In this document: piece after piece, positions 39,594 through 51,182 of the stretch
How positions within the stretch are numbered: position 1 is the first letter of the stretch
Layout of the letters: every line of letters begins with the position of its first letter
The notes under the pieces: model-generated
Database searches by the model: none
What the model saw: only the letters and a program-made list of their open reading frames with translations
What the model was told of the DNA's origin: nothing
Source of the DNA: Argentina anserina
Lineage: Eukaryota; Streptophyta; Magnoliopsida; Rosales; Rosaceae
DNA: 64,000 bases
Direction: 5' to 3'
NCBI RefSeq assembly: GCF_933775445.1
Contig: NC_065877.1
Coordinates: 34,980,694 to 35,044,693 of the forward strand
Program-made: the position numbers and the translations under genes

Positions 39594-39985
39594 GTAAATA
39601 ACTAATTTGATTAAAAAAATAATCCTCCTTTTAAAGAATATTTTTATTTGTTTTTAAGAAAAATATAAGGAGAAAATGAAAATATTACCCCTCATGTGCA
39701 TGACATGTGACGCAAAATTGGATAAAAACAGTTAAATTTAACGGATGAGATGCAAATAGGCAATTTTTACCAAGTTTAGGAGGTAAATTGACTCAAATAC
39801 AAGTTGCAAATTGACAATTTCAGTAAAATTTATGGTATATTTTGGTAATTTTGCCTAAAATTTATAATGTCCTTGCGTAAACGTATATAGACATAAATGA
39901 GTGAGCTCATTCATGGATTACGAGAGGGCTAATTAACATTCTAACATTCAAAGTTTCGAAGTGAAGCATCAATACTGTAATGAGT

Positions 39986-40086
39986 CTATTACTACACTAG
40001 CTACCACGTACTAACTCTGTGACCTCTATATAAACGTATGTGACTTAACAAGACTATTACTACACTAGCTACCACGTACTAACTCT
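39986..40086 (+). repeat. 33-bp perfect direct repeat flanking the copy 1 TATA box
   Basis: The 33-bp sequence at 39986-40018 (starting CTATTACTACACTAG, ending CTAACTCT) is repeated exactly at 40054-40086. The two copies bracket a TATA box. The related promoter of copy 2 shows no such repeat, so the duplication arose in copy 1. Confidence 0.95.
40027..40034 (+). promoter_or_regulatory. TATA box of propeller copy 1
   Basis: TATATAAA lies 87-94 bp before the copy 1 start codon, in a GACCTCTATATAAACGTA context shared with copy 2 at 45172. Confidence 0.7.
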
Positions 40087-40209
40087 CAAGGAGTCCTTGC
40101 ATCCTGTTAGCTGGATATCCATGCATGGAGTTTTAAGCTTAGCCCTATATGTGTTCAGCTCGTTGGTACTTGCTAGTACAGCAAGTATAGCTTCAGTTCA
40201 TGTAAGCCC

Positions 40210-40248
<39 letters not shown>

Positions 40249-40984
40249 TATAGCGAGTAACATGGGATTAAACGGTGGAGATTTGCTTAACAGGAGATAT
40301 GCAAAGAATCATGAGACCAAGATAAGCCCTAAAACAGTTTCTAGACTACGTCTGAAGTGGAAGTTCTATGCAGGAAAAGACATAACTGCAACACCAGCTA
40401 TTTATGATGGTATCCTTTATTTCCCAAGCTGGAATGGCAACCTCTATGCCGTTAAAGCATGCGATGGGTCACTAGTTTGGATGCAGAATTTGGGAATACT
40501 AACTGGGCTTAACGGAACAGGTTTTGTTAACAACGTGACCTGGGCAGTCGCAAGAGCAACCCCAACAATCGCCGGTGGTGATCTCCTAATAGTTGGGATG
40601 TATGGCCCGGCTATTGTTATCGCCGTAAAACGGTCAACGGGAAAGCTAGTATGGTCAACCTCGCTTGATAACCATGTCAGGAAACTTACTACAAAGGGTA
40701 ATATGATATATCTTTGGACATGCATTCATATATTCACACAATATTGCTTCATCACTTTCAAATATCTCATGAGTTGCACGTTAACTTTACTAATGTGAGT
40801 ATTGTGTTTCAAAAGGAATGTTTACATTGGAACGTCGTCGATCACTTGAAGAGGGTGTCAGCGCTGACGAATGTTGCATCTTCTGGGGTAGCTTTGCCAA
40901 ACTAGATGCCGAAACCGGGGCCATTTTATGGCAAACGTTCATGCTGCCGGATAATGATGGGCAGTTATATATATATATATATAT

Positions 40985-41384
40985 AGTCCCTATCCAGAAT
41001 GAAGCTTCACTCTGAAATTTCAGAGTGAAGTTCCAATTTTGGCACACTTTTCGGTCAATTTTTTCCAGCATAAGCGATTCAATATTTAGGTATGCTATTC
41101 AAGATCATCTCTACAAAATTTTATCTAATTCGGACATCGTTAAGGTATTGAAATTAGATTAAATCAATGAATGAATTAAAACTATTCAACGTGAACCGTT
41201 CGTGTAAATCTCAATTTTGAAAGCTCAAATCATTGTCAAATTGGATGAAACTTTATAAAGATGATCTTGAATAACATATCTAAATATTAAATCGCTTATG
41301 TTGAAAAAAATTGACCGAAAAGTGTGCCAAAATTGGAACTTCACTCTGAAATTTCAGAGTGAAGCTTCACTCTGGATAGGGACT
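40985..41384. mobile_element. TA-flanked palindromic MITE inside exon 3 of copy 1
   Basis: A 400-bp element with terminal inverted repeats of about 110 bp (AGTCCCTATCCAGA.. and ..GGATAGGGACT). A subterminal palindrome (TTCACTCTGAAATTTCAGAG and onward) occurs at both ends. Both sides are (TA)n, so the exact duplication cannot be read; a TA target would fit the Tc1/mariner (Stowaway) style. Half a related element is at 53263-53381. Confidence 0.85.
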
Positions 41385-41408
41385 GTATATATATATATAT
41401 ATATATAT

Positions 41409-41460
41409 AAGTTCCATGTAGCTGTATATATATATATATATATACAGCTACAGGGAACTT
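41409..41460. repeat. Inverted duplication of exon sequence around (TA)n
   Basis: AAGTTCCATGTAGCTG on the left mirrors CAGCTACAGGGAACTT on the right, with a (TA)n core. The inner 36 bp (41417-41452) form a perfect palindrome. The right arm is genuine exon 3 sequence (compare ACAGGGAACTTATACTCGG in copy 2), so the left arm is an inverted copy of exon DNA. Confidence 0.85.
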
Positions 41461-41868
41461 ATACTCGGTCCCGGAAAATGTAAGCCAGTGTCAAGAAAAT
41501 TAAAACAATAACACAACAGTTCCTACTCAGCCGGATGCGTGTATCGAGCCAGAAAATCATGGAAACTCGATGCTGGCCCTTGATTTGGACACCGGAAAAA
41601 TCCAAAGGTACCGTCACCTAGGTGGCTACGACGTTTGGTTTCTGGAGTGTTTTTTCAATCCTTCAACATGCCCCACTGGACCAAATTTGGATGCTGATTT
41701 TGGGGAAGCTCCGATGATGCTGAGTCCATATGTGAACGGAACCAAGCGAGATGTAGTTGTTGCTGTTCAGAAAAGTGGCTTTGCTTGGGCTCTAGATCGG
41801 AATAACAACAGCCTTGTTTGGTCTACGGTGAGTTGGTTATGGACTTATGGGTACCCTCTTATCATTTA

Positions 41869-42616
41869 GGCAAAAATGTCAATTTGCACCCTAAATTTTG
41901 CCATAATTGTCAGTTTGTACTTCGAACTTGCATTTAAGTTAATTTATATTATAAACTTGGTAAAAATTACCGATTTGCATCTCATCTGTTAAATTTAATG
42001 TTTTTCATCTAATTTTAAGTCACATATCATGCATTTGAGGGGCAGTAGTGTCATTATATATGTATTCATATTTAATAATGAAATAAATTAATAAAATGAC
42101 TTAAGAGGACCACTTGCTACTATTTTTTTATATTTGTTTTCAAAACATGTTATTATAGATATATATATATATATATATTATTTTACGTGATATGATATAT
42201 TAAAAGATATTAGAAAACTATAAATAAATACATAGAAATTTAAAAATAAATGTGTATATATAAAAATATATATATACACAACACACTATATTTGAATGAG
42301 TGTATGTTGAATATATAATTCGAAGCAGAGTTAAGTATGTAGAAAAAAGATATAAATAAATAATTTGATTACAAAAATAATCCTCATTTTTAAGAATATT
42401 TTTATTTGTTTTAAGAAAAAAAATAGAAAATGACAACATTACCCCTCATGTGCATGACATGTGACACAAAATTGGATAGAAACAGTTAAATTTAACGGAT
42501 AGAGTGCAAATTGGCAATTTTTACCAAGTTTATGAGGTAAATTGACTCAAATGTAAGTTCAGAGTGTAAATTAATAATTTCAGCTAAATTTAGGGTGTAT
42601 TTTAGCAATTTTGCCT
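41869..42616. mobile_element. Mutator-like MITE (copy B) in intron 3 of propeller copy 1
   Basis: A 748-bp element with ~130-bp terminal inverted repeats beginning GGCAAAA. A perfect 9-bp target duplication, TATCATTTA, is at 41860-41868 and 42617-42625. The internal DNA is AT-rich and has no transposase frame, so it is non-autonomous. It is the uninterrupted counterpart of copy A. Confidence 0.92.
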
Positions 42617-42881
42617 ATCATTTAACCAAATTTTATCTACCAAGTACAATATATAACTATATATGCTCAAGTACGTAAAAAAAAGGGATGAGTCTTGATT
42701 ATGAAAAGTATCACATGTACAGTCGCATTAAGAAAAATAGACCCGTAATAGCTAGTAAAGAAATTTAGTACATTCTAATTAGATTTGTATTTCTTTCTAC
42801 GTACTCAACTAAGCATAATGATCGAGTAACCCTAATATTCTTACATTTATTGTTTGCCGGTTATTTGTATCTGAATACTTA

Positions 42882-43305
42882 GGTCCCGTTTGTTTAAATG
42901 GAATGTGAGAAAATGAAAATGATTTGATTTCCTTTCCAGGCTAATATGGAAATGGAAAAGATTTTGTTAATTCCATATGAGTGTTTGGTAGATATCATAA
43001 TTTAAAATTAGAATTATTTTGGTACTTAATTAGAATGAAATATTTAATTAAAATTTTCATTAAAACTCATTTATAAGGAAAAAAATACAATTTAAAAAAA
43101 ATTTGTTTTTGCTGATGAGAATGGAAATAGAATACTACCCCTGGGTAAGTAATTCATTTCCGATTTTAAGAGAGAGTTAATTTATAATCAAATCACATTT
43201 TTTATTTCCATTCTAATATTCAATTACAACCAAACAATACTTAAGCATGAAAATTGAAATACATTCTTTTTTCATAGTAGGATTTCCTACCAATCAAACG
43301 GGGCC
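42882..43305. mobile_element. PIF/Harbinger (Tourist-like) MITE in intron 3 of copy 1
   Basis: A 424-bp element with imperfect inverted ends GGTCCCGTTTGTTTAA and, on the other strand, GGCCCCGTTTGATTGG. It is flanked by TTA on both sides (42879-42881 and 43306-43308), the target duplication typical of this superfamily. No coding capacity is seen. Confidence 0.8.
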
Positions 43306-43950
43306 TTAGATCTATGAAGTGTAGGAAGCAGGGCCATCGGCATTGGGAGAGGAGGAATTTGGGGAGCAGCCACTGACGAGAAAAAAGGTGTACACCAACA
43401 TTGCCAATTTTGAAAGGAGGAACTTCACCCTAAGGCCATCAAACAACATAACAACTTCTGGTGGATGGGTGGCGATGGATCCTCGAAATGGCAAGATCCT
43501 TTGGTCAACGGCGGATCCTGGCAATGCATTTGCTAGTGGCCCAGTTAGCGTGACTAATGTAGTCTTATTCGCCTGATCGACAAATCCACGAGGACCAATC
43601 TATGCGATGAATGCCAAAACCGGTTAATTTTGTGGTCATACGAGACAGGAGCAACCGTGTACGGTGGCATGTCCATAAGCAATGAGTGCATTTACGTTGG
43701 CAATGGTTATGCGGTTAACACTGGTGTTATTAGTCCGTTTACAGGCGGTAAATTTATGTATGCTTTCTGTGTTGCATATTAATATGCGTCATATATACTT
43801 ATAATTTTATAAAGTTAGTAATATGCATCTCGATCTATAAGGAGGATGCCAAATCATGTATGCAAATAAGGGTAATGCCATCTCTACGTACATATATAAA
43901 ACCTAAAAATAACTCGGGCCCGCTATATTTCCAATACATCCCTCTCAATG

Positions 43951-44233
43951 CAGTGGCGTTCCTAGAAATCCAACATTGGGTGGACTTGAACTTTGTAACG
44001 AAAAAATTTGCAGCGGTGCTGCAGGACTTTATTAATCATGGTGGGATACAAGAGTTGATCCCTCAAATGTAATAAAAGACAAAAGTTAACTCTATAGTTC
44101 GATAAATCTTCAATCTTCTACTATAACATATTACACGCTCTATATATAGAATATATAATAGAAGATTTTATTTTATTTTCCAAAATGTGGGTGGACTTGA
44201 GTCCACCTTACCATACACCTAGGTCCATCCCTG
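43951..44233. mobile_element. hAT-type MITE downstream of copy 1
   Basis: A 283-bp element with short inverted ends (CAGTGGCGTTCCTAG and, on the other strand, CAGGGATGGACCTAG). A perfect 8-bp target duplication TCTCAATG lies at 43943-43950 and 44234-44241. Eight-base duplications and CA-G ends fit hAT. A repeated GGGTGGACTTGA motif occurs near each end. Confidence 0.85.
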
Positions 44234-44241
44234 TCTCAATG

Positions 44242-45248
44242 TTTTAAGCATTCTTGTTCGGTTGCTTGTCTTATTAAAAAAAACGTTTTTTTTTCTAAAA
44301 AAAATTCTGGTTAACATAATGGAATCTCATCACGAATTCGACTAACTAAAACCTGATGACCACAATGCATCGTCAATTAGACATGAAATAAGCCGGAATA
44401 AAGAAAAACAAAGGCTCAAGACAAGACTTTCAAATGATTTAGTACGTTGTACTCCAACCTCTAATCTTGATTCTATTGAATATTGATTTTTTTTAAAATT
44501 AAAAAAAATCCACTGCATCTTGGAAGAACTTTCAGCCAGCCTCCATGTCCTCCTTAAACTGATTAAAGTGTTATCCTAGCCGCATCAAATTATAAGTAAA
44601 AACCCATGTTTTTGCTGAATAACCTGCCTCTGGATCCCGTTCGAGTTTTTGGGCCATGTGACCTTACTAAAGAGTGATTAGTCCTAAACCCATCGCCCTA
44701 ATTATTTCTTTGCTTTCACAAAGTACTCGGCCTTGTAGGCCTTGTTCAAGTCCAACAATGAATCGTTCATCCTTCTTTGTTCACAAAGATGGACCTTGAA
44801 TGGTTGAATGTGAATACGGCACTAAGCTGGATGGGATGATCACCTAAGTGAGTTCATCTATGTTTAACTAGCTTAATCAGTGAAACTCGTCTCGTTAAGT
44901 TAAAAGGACCACTCATATTATAGGTGAGACTGGTGAGTCATACAGGTAGCTATTATGAGTTTTACCAACAACAAAAAATGGATTAAGGCTAAAATAGATT
45001 ATGTCGTTGCGTATACGTATAGACACAGAAATGCATGAGCTCATCAGTGACCAACAATTGAAAACATCAGTTACGTACTTAGCTAATATTATAACACGTA
45101 GACTGAAGCATCAATTAATATAATGGATGTCATGATCGATATATAGAGCCATGCCATCCTGTTGTGACCTCTATATAAACGTACGTACGTGTGTGACTTA
45201 ACAACTCTCTTGTAGTCCTTGCATGCATCCTGATCCTGTAAGAGATCC
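44242..45248. other. Intergenic region and promoter of propeller copy 2
   Basis: No gene is seen. The last 100 bp contain the TATA box of copy 2 and a leader resembling that of copy 1. Confidence 0.55.
45172..45179 (+). promoter_or_regulatory. TATA box of propeller copy 2
   Basis: TATATAAA lies about 70 bp before the copy 2 ATG, within GACCTCTATATAAACGTACG, nearly identical to the copy 1 promoter. Confidence 0.75.
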
Positions 45249-45359
45249 ATGGAAGTTTTAAGCTTAGCTCTTTTTGTGTTCACCTTGTTGGTACCTCCTA
45301 CCACAGAAGGTATTGTATCTTCAAATCATGTAAGCCCTAGAGATAAATTATGTAGCTGT

Positions 45360-45411
<52 letters not shown>

Positions 45412-47401
45412 GTTAGTACTTAGTATAACATGGGAATTAGGAATTATTTGTTGCAGTGGCTTGGCAGCAGGCACAAGCACAACCCGACACAGAATTGGTT
45501 AAATCACGGTGGAGATTTGTTTAACAGAAGATATGCAAAGAATGAGACCAAGATAGGCCCTAAAACAGCTTCCAAACTCCGTCTGAAGTGGAAGTTCTAT
45601 GCAGGAAAAGACATAACTGCAACACCGGCTATCTATGATGATACTCTTTATTTCCCAAGCTGGAATGGAAACATCTACGCCGTTAAAGCATTTGATGGGT
45701 CACTAGTTTGGATGCAAAACTTGGGAACCCTAACTGGGCTTAACGGAACCGGTTTGATTAACAATATCAACTGGACAGTCGCAAGATCAACCCCAACAAT
45801 CGCTGGGGATGATCTCTTAATAATTGGAATATACGGTCCAGCACTAGTAATTGCCGTGAAACGATCAACGGGAGAGCTAGTATGGTCAACCTCACTTGAT
45901 CAGCATTGGGCAGGTTTAACAACCATGTCCGGAACTTACTACAAAGGGTACGTATGATATTCAATTATTCATGGACATTCATATATTCACACACCAGTAC
46001 TTGATTACTTTCAAATATTTCGTTTTTTAAGTTAACTACTTTCAAATATTTCGTGGTTGCTCGTTTTATTAATTATGTGAAGTTGTGTTTGCAAAAGGTA
46101 TATTTACATTGGAACGTCGTCACTAGATTATGCTAGGAGCCCGGCTGAAGAATGTTGCACCTTCCGCGGCAGCTTCGCCAAACTAAATGCAGAAACCGGC
46201 GCCGTTTTATGGCAAACGTTCATGCTGCCGGATAATCACGGGCAGTTGGGACAATATTCCGGAGCATCTGTTTGGGGTAGTAGTCCATCCATTGACGTCC
46301 ACCGCAAACATGTATATATTGGTACAGGGAACTTATACTCGGTCCCGGAAAATGTAAGCCAATGTCAAGAAAATCAAAATAATAACACAACAGTTCCCTC
46401 TCAGCCAGATGCGTGTATCGAGCCGGAAAATCATGGAAACTCGATGCTAGCCCTTGATTTGGACACCGGAAAAATCCAATGGTACCGTCACCTAGGTGGA
46501 TACGACGTATGGTTTCTGGAGTGTTTATATAATCCTTCAACATGCCCCACCGGACCAAATTTGGATGCTGATTTTGGCGAAGCTCCAATGATGCTAAGTC
46601 CATATGTGAACGGAACCAAGCGAGATGTAGTTGTTGCTGTTCAGAAAAGTGGCGTTGCTTGGGCTCTGGATCGGAATAACGGCAGCCTTGTTTGGTCTAC
46701 GGTGAGTTGGTGTTGATAAATAAACACCGACTTCAATGATATTAGTGATACATGCTAAAGTCGACATAGATGAATCGTAGATTCGTAGTAGTAAAAAAAA
46801 TTGGTAGATTTCAATTACATTTGCATATTTATCTACTCATTAAACCCAGTGATTAACCCTAACATTCTTATATTTATTAATTAACTAATATAACTGTGCC
46901 GGTCATTTTTATTTGAATTTTTGAGCTAAATATGAAATGTAGGAAGCAGGGCCTGGCGGAATTGCTGGAGGAGGAACTTGGGGAGCAGCCACTGACAAGA
47001 AAAGAGTGTACACCAACATTGCCAATTCTGAAAGGAAGAACTTCACCCTAAGGCCATCAAACAACATAACAACTTCTGGTGGATGGGTGGCGATGGATCC
47101 TCGAAATGGCAAGATCCTTTGGTCAACGGCGGATCCTGGCAATGCAACAGCTAACGGCCCAGTTAGCGTGGCTAATGATGTCTTATTCGCCGGATCAACA
47201 AATCCACTAGGGCCAATCTATGCGATGAACGCCAAAACCGGTGAAATTTTGTGGTCTTACAATACAGGAGCAACCGTGTACGGTGGCATGTCCATAAGCA
47301 ATGGGTGCATTTACGTTGGCAATGGATATGCGGTTAACGTTGGAGCTGTAAATCCATTTACAGGAGGCAAATTGATGTTGGCTTTCTGTGTTATATATTA
47401 A
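45249..47401 (+). CDS. Secreted quinoprotein-like beta-propeller (polyvinyl alcohol dehydrogenase-like), copy 2, intact
   Basis: Four exons: 45249-45329, 45457-45947, 46098-46701 and 46943-47401, in phase, giving 544 aa. The first ~20 residues (MEVLSLALFVFTLLVPPTTEG) form a signal peptide. The mature protein starts with NWLNHGGDLFNRRYA and has about seven repeats of the A-x-D-x-x-T-G-x-x-x-W type, for example YAVKAFDGSLVW, LALDLDTGKIQW, WALDRNNGSLVW and VAMDPRNGKILW. This marks a PQQ-dehydrogenase-type propeller. Adjacent cysteines (210-211, ECCTFRGS) recall the vicinal disulfide at the PQQ site of bacterial alcohol dehydrogenases, and Asp347/Asp349 lie in a conserved DADFGEAP motif. Plant substrate and cofactor are unknown to me. 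Intron 1 holds a CT microsatellite. It is the best-preserved relative of broken copy 1. Confidence 0.93.
45362..45408. repeat. (CT)n microsatellite in intron 1 of copy 2
   Basis: A CT run of about 47 bp. A related CT/CA run occupies the same place in copy 1 (about 40210-40248), so the repeat predates that duplication. Confidence 0.95.
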
Positions 47402-48253
47402 TCAAGGTGTTCATTGGACAGACGCATAGTTAATTTGTAATCCATCTCGATCCGTAACTGGGATGATAAATCATGTTTGCTTAATAAGGGAAATGCCGTA
47501 TCTGCATAAAACCTGCAAGTAACTCGGGTCCGCTATATTTCCAATAAAGGATGGATCATTGTGCATGACTAATTCAACCTAATAACGACAATTCATTGTT
47601 AAATTAGACCTGACATTTGATTTAGTCTTCCATTTTCTGGTTCTGATTAGCACGTGTTACTTAAAAAAAATTATTTTCGTTTTCTAGGTTACTCAATTTG
47701 TTCCGTCATCAACTCTTCAGTTCTTGCTGGTTTATTGTATTAGCCATATATAATATTCAGCTTGAAAATGATTTATCGATGTTCATCCGGTCATGCTTTT
47801 TAGCGCAGACTTATCAATTAAATAAACCTAATTTAATTTTTCCATCATGCATGACGACAAATGCGTGCACATAATCATATATAGATTAATTCTTCTACAT
47901 TGTCATCATCCAAAGCCGGTCAGTGGCCGGTCTCAACCTGCTGTCTATAGAACACCTAGGCTAGCGAATGGATCACACTCGAACGCCAATGTCACTTAAT
48001 TAGTTTTCTTGAGTTGACAAGCATAGAGAACCATTGGATTTATTGATCTACAATGATCCACTATAAACAACGTTAACAATTCTGTTAATAAATTAGCAAA
48101 AATACTCAACTTAGAGTTCCCATTCAACCTGATCCCTCTATATATTCCGGACTATTTCAGATGAGTGAGTACGAATTCATTTGCTTCTTCTAATAGTACG
48201 AGAGCGTAGCGCGCGCATGCATTTATACCGCGTGTATACCTTTTAATTAGTTA
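47402..48253. other. Intergenic region between propeller copies 2 and 3
   Basis: The 3' flank of copy 2 and 5' flank of copy 3. A CTCTATATATTCC stretch near 48136 may be the old TATA box of copy 3. No gene is seen. Confidence 0.5.
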
Positions 48254-48718
48254 ATGGCAGCTAGGGTTTACAACAATCTCTTGGCCCTTTCTCAATTATT
48301 CGCCGTTTGTCTATTTGCTTCCATAGCCAATGCAGTTCATGATGCAAGTATCTCATTTCTTTTCATATTACTTAATTATAAATTGATTAGGGTTTGTATG
48401 GGGTGATTGACGTGTTTTATATTCTGTTTCAGTGGCACAGAATTGATACGGTGCACAATCACAAATTCACAATGTAACACAAAACTGGTTGAACCACGGT
48501 GGGGATTTGCATAACAGAAGGTACGCCAAATACGAAACTAAGATCAGCCCTGAAACAGCTTCCAAACTACGCTTCAAGTGGGAGTTCAATGCAGGCCTAG
48601 ACATAACTGTAACTCCATCGGTTTACAATGGTACTCTTTATTTCCCGAGCTGGAATGGACATCTCTACGCCGTTAAAGCTTCGGATGGGTCTCTAGTTTG
48701 GGAAAAGAATCTGGGAAC

Positions 48719-51111
48719 TGTAACGACCCTAAAATTTCGAGCCTAAAAACTCAAAATTTTAAAGTCGTTAAACACTAAACAATTTCAATGAAATCGAAAT
48801 CATTTAAAATGCACAGCGGATCATTACTGAGTTCTCAATACAACTCAGAAAAAAACCAATTATTACAACCCAAATTTATAATTCAACATTACATAAGATG
48901 GAATGGTAATAATCCTCACAAACTCTCACAAAACTCACAAATAACTCCACTCAAATTCTCACACATACAAACCACGCTAGAAACCTCACCACAAGCAGGA
49001 TACGAACGACTTCGAGGTCTCTGGAGTCGTCCCTCAACCACCACTAATCTGCACCTGCGGAAGTATCCCCTACACCATTGAATTGGTGCACCGGGATTGT
49101 AAACACAAACCCGGTAAGCTTTACAGCTCGTATGAGTAAAATGAAAATATATAACTCGCATATCAATGTATACGAAAATCCAGAAATCAAACAAATATAA
49201 ATGCACTCATGAGTCAATGGACGGCCCATCTGGTCGTCCCAAAAAAATATGAAATAAAACGCTCATGAGAAATTAGTAATCCTTTTGGTTACCCAAATGC
49301 ATTTATATTACGGGTACCAAGAACGCTGGTACACATCTGTTACCCCTCTCGTAATACACCTCCGATATTGGATAGCCACCCGCTACCCAACATCCAAAAC
49401 AATCTGAGTACCCATGAGCAGATAACCACCTGTTACCTCACAAGCAGTACTACGGCAGACAGACTAGAGCTCTAACTGTATCGTAACTTTCGCCCGACCA
49501 AAGGCTAGGTTTCGACTTGCCAAACACGTACAATAATCTCACATTATATTGTACCAAAATCAGGTCCGAAGACAAATCACATTTTAACAATCTCAATGTT
49601 AAAATCACGTACAATAATCTCACATCATATTGTACAAATCAAAATCACATGCTCGATATATCTTGTCATCAAAATGACATCATCAAAATAAATCATAACA
49701 GTATATTATATAGCAAACTATATATATATGTATTTATTTACCATTTATACAATGCATATATATATAATCCACTATATCATATACATGTCATAATTTATAA
49801 ACACGTCCGAAGACAAAACGTTTAACAAACCCCATATTAAAATCACATGCTCGTCATTGAAATGACCTATTTCAAATGAATTCATAACAGTATATATTAT
49901 AGCAAACCATATATATATGTACTTATTACCATTTATACAATATATATATATATAATCCACTATATTGTATACATGTCGTATTTCAATATTTAAAACTCTT
50001 GCAAAAATCTTGGAATCACCGCAAGGGTAGATTAGTAAATATGTGAGATTTTACTCACCTTATCGACTCGAGCGTGATTTCCACAATTTCCGAAGATAAT
50101 TCATTTCCTTGATTTATCGATCACCTTGAAAATATAAGAAAAGAATTTAGAAACGTTTCGTAAACCTTTAAATGCCGAAACAGTAATAATCGGTTACTGT
50201 TCAGCAATTTTCGGTTTTACGAAATTACTGTTCACTATCACTATTCACTATTACTATTCACTGTCACTATTCACGTATTTACTATTTATGTATTAATGTA
50301 CAAATACACATCAATACGTATCTCTGTACGAGTACATACTGTTTGCGTATTTCTGTACATATAAAATACTATTCAAATGTACGTATTGTCTCAGTAAATA
50401 ATAATTACCGAATTACCCTTCTAAAATTACTTTTTACCTTTACTAAAAGTAATTTATATTTATAATTACCGTACGTAAATAAAATTTATATTTACGATAC
50501 GTAAATAAAATTTACATTTACATTTACCATACGTAAATAAATTACTAAATTACCCTTCCGGAAACACTGTTCACGCCGCCGCACGTGGCGGCGCGTGGGG
50601 TACACGCGCCACCCGCCGGCAGACCGCGCGTGGGGCACACGCGCCGACGCTAACCACGGCGCGTATCACGCCACCGCCGCCCCCAAAACCTTTCTCTCCT
50701 CTTCCTCCTCCTTCCTACGGTCTAACAACACTCCTAGGCTAACACACGCGCCACCAACGTGACAGAGTCTTTCCCCCCCTCTCTCCACTTCTCCCCCCCC
50801 CCCTCTGATCCACATCAACCCTTCACCAATCCACAAAATAATCACACAGAACCATCAACCATGAAAAACCCTTACCTCGACAAGCTTGAGAACCAACGGA
50901 GGTCGCTGGAGATGGAGCTCGACTGTGGCGACGAAGTGCGGGCCTCGGGTTTGAGCGCGAGAGCGCACGGCGAAGCGAGGAGGTGCGTCGACCTCGGGGT
51001 CGACTGCAAAGGGTCACGCGACACTCCCTGGACTGGCGGTGAGAGTCACGGAGGTCGGAGATCACTGGATCGAATTGGAGAAGTTTTCTGAAGGGAGAGG
51101 GAGAAGTTTCG

Positions 51112-51182
<71 letters not shown>

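Larger units (their letters stand above)
38801..39855. mobile_element. Mutator-like MITE (copy A) with two nested copia LTR fragments
   Basis: The termini are GGCAAAA and TTTTGCC, flanked by a perfect 9-bp target duplication TAAAATTTA (38792-38800 and 39856-39864), the hallmark length of Mutator-like elements. The body matches copy B at 41869-42616. Its left terminal repeat is shortened by an internal deletion between two ATTTGCA-like motifs, so the long inverted repeat is only partly preserved. Two LTR-like insertions in opposite orientations (about 39077-39293 and 39408-39593) interrupt sequence that is continuous in copy B. Confidence 0.88.
40121..43782 (+). pseudogene. Quinoprotein-like beta-propeller copy 1 (broken)
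   Basis: This is the closest relative of copy 2 and keeps the same four-exon layout: exon 1 at 40121-40201, then parts of exons 2 and 3, and exon 4 at 43325-43782. Many lesions are visible. The one-base loss at the original start is bypassed by an upstream ATG. The 5' edge of exon 2 is replaced by microsatellite DNA, and exon 2 loses frame near 40675. Exon 3 is split at 40968 by (TA)n and a 400-bp MITE, with about 76 exon bases missing. A Gln-to-stop change lies near 41500. In exon 4 there is an extra A near 43385, a Gly-to-stop change near 43575 and another break near 43623. Intron 3 carries Mutator-type and Harbinger-type MITEs. It was presumably once a secreted protein like copy 2. Confidence 0.93.
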
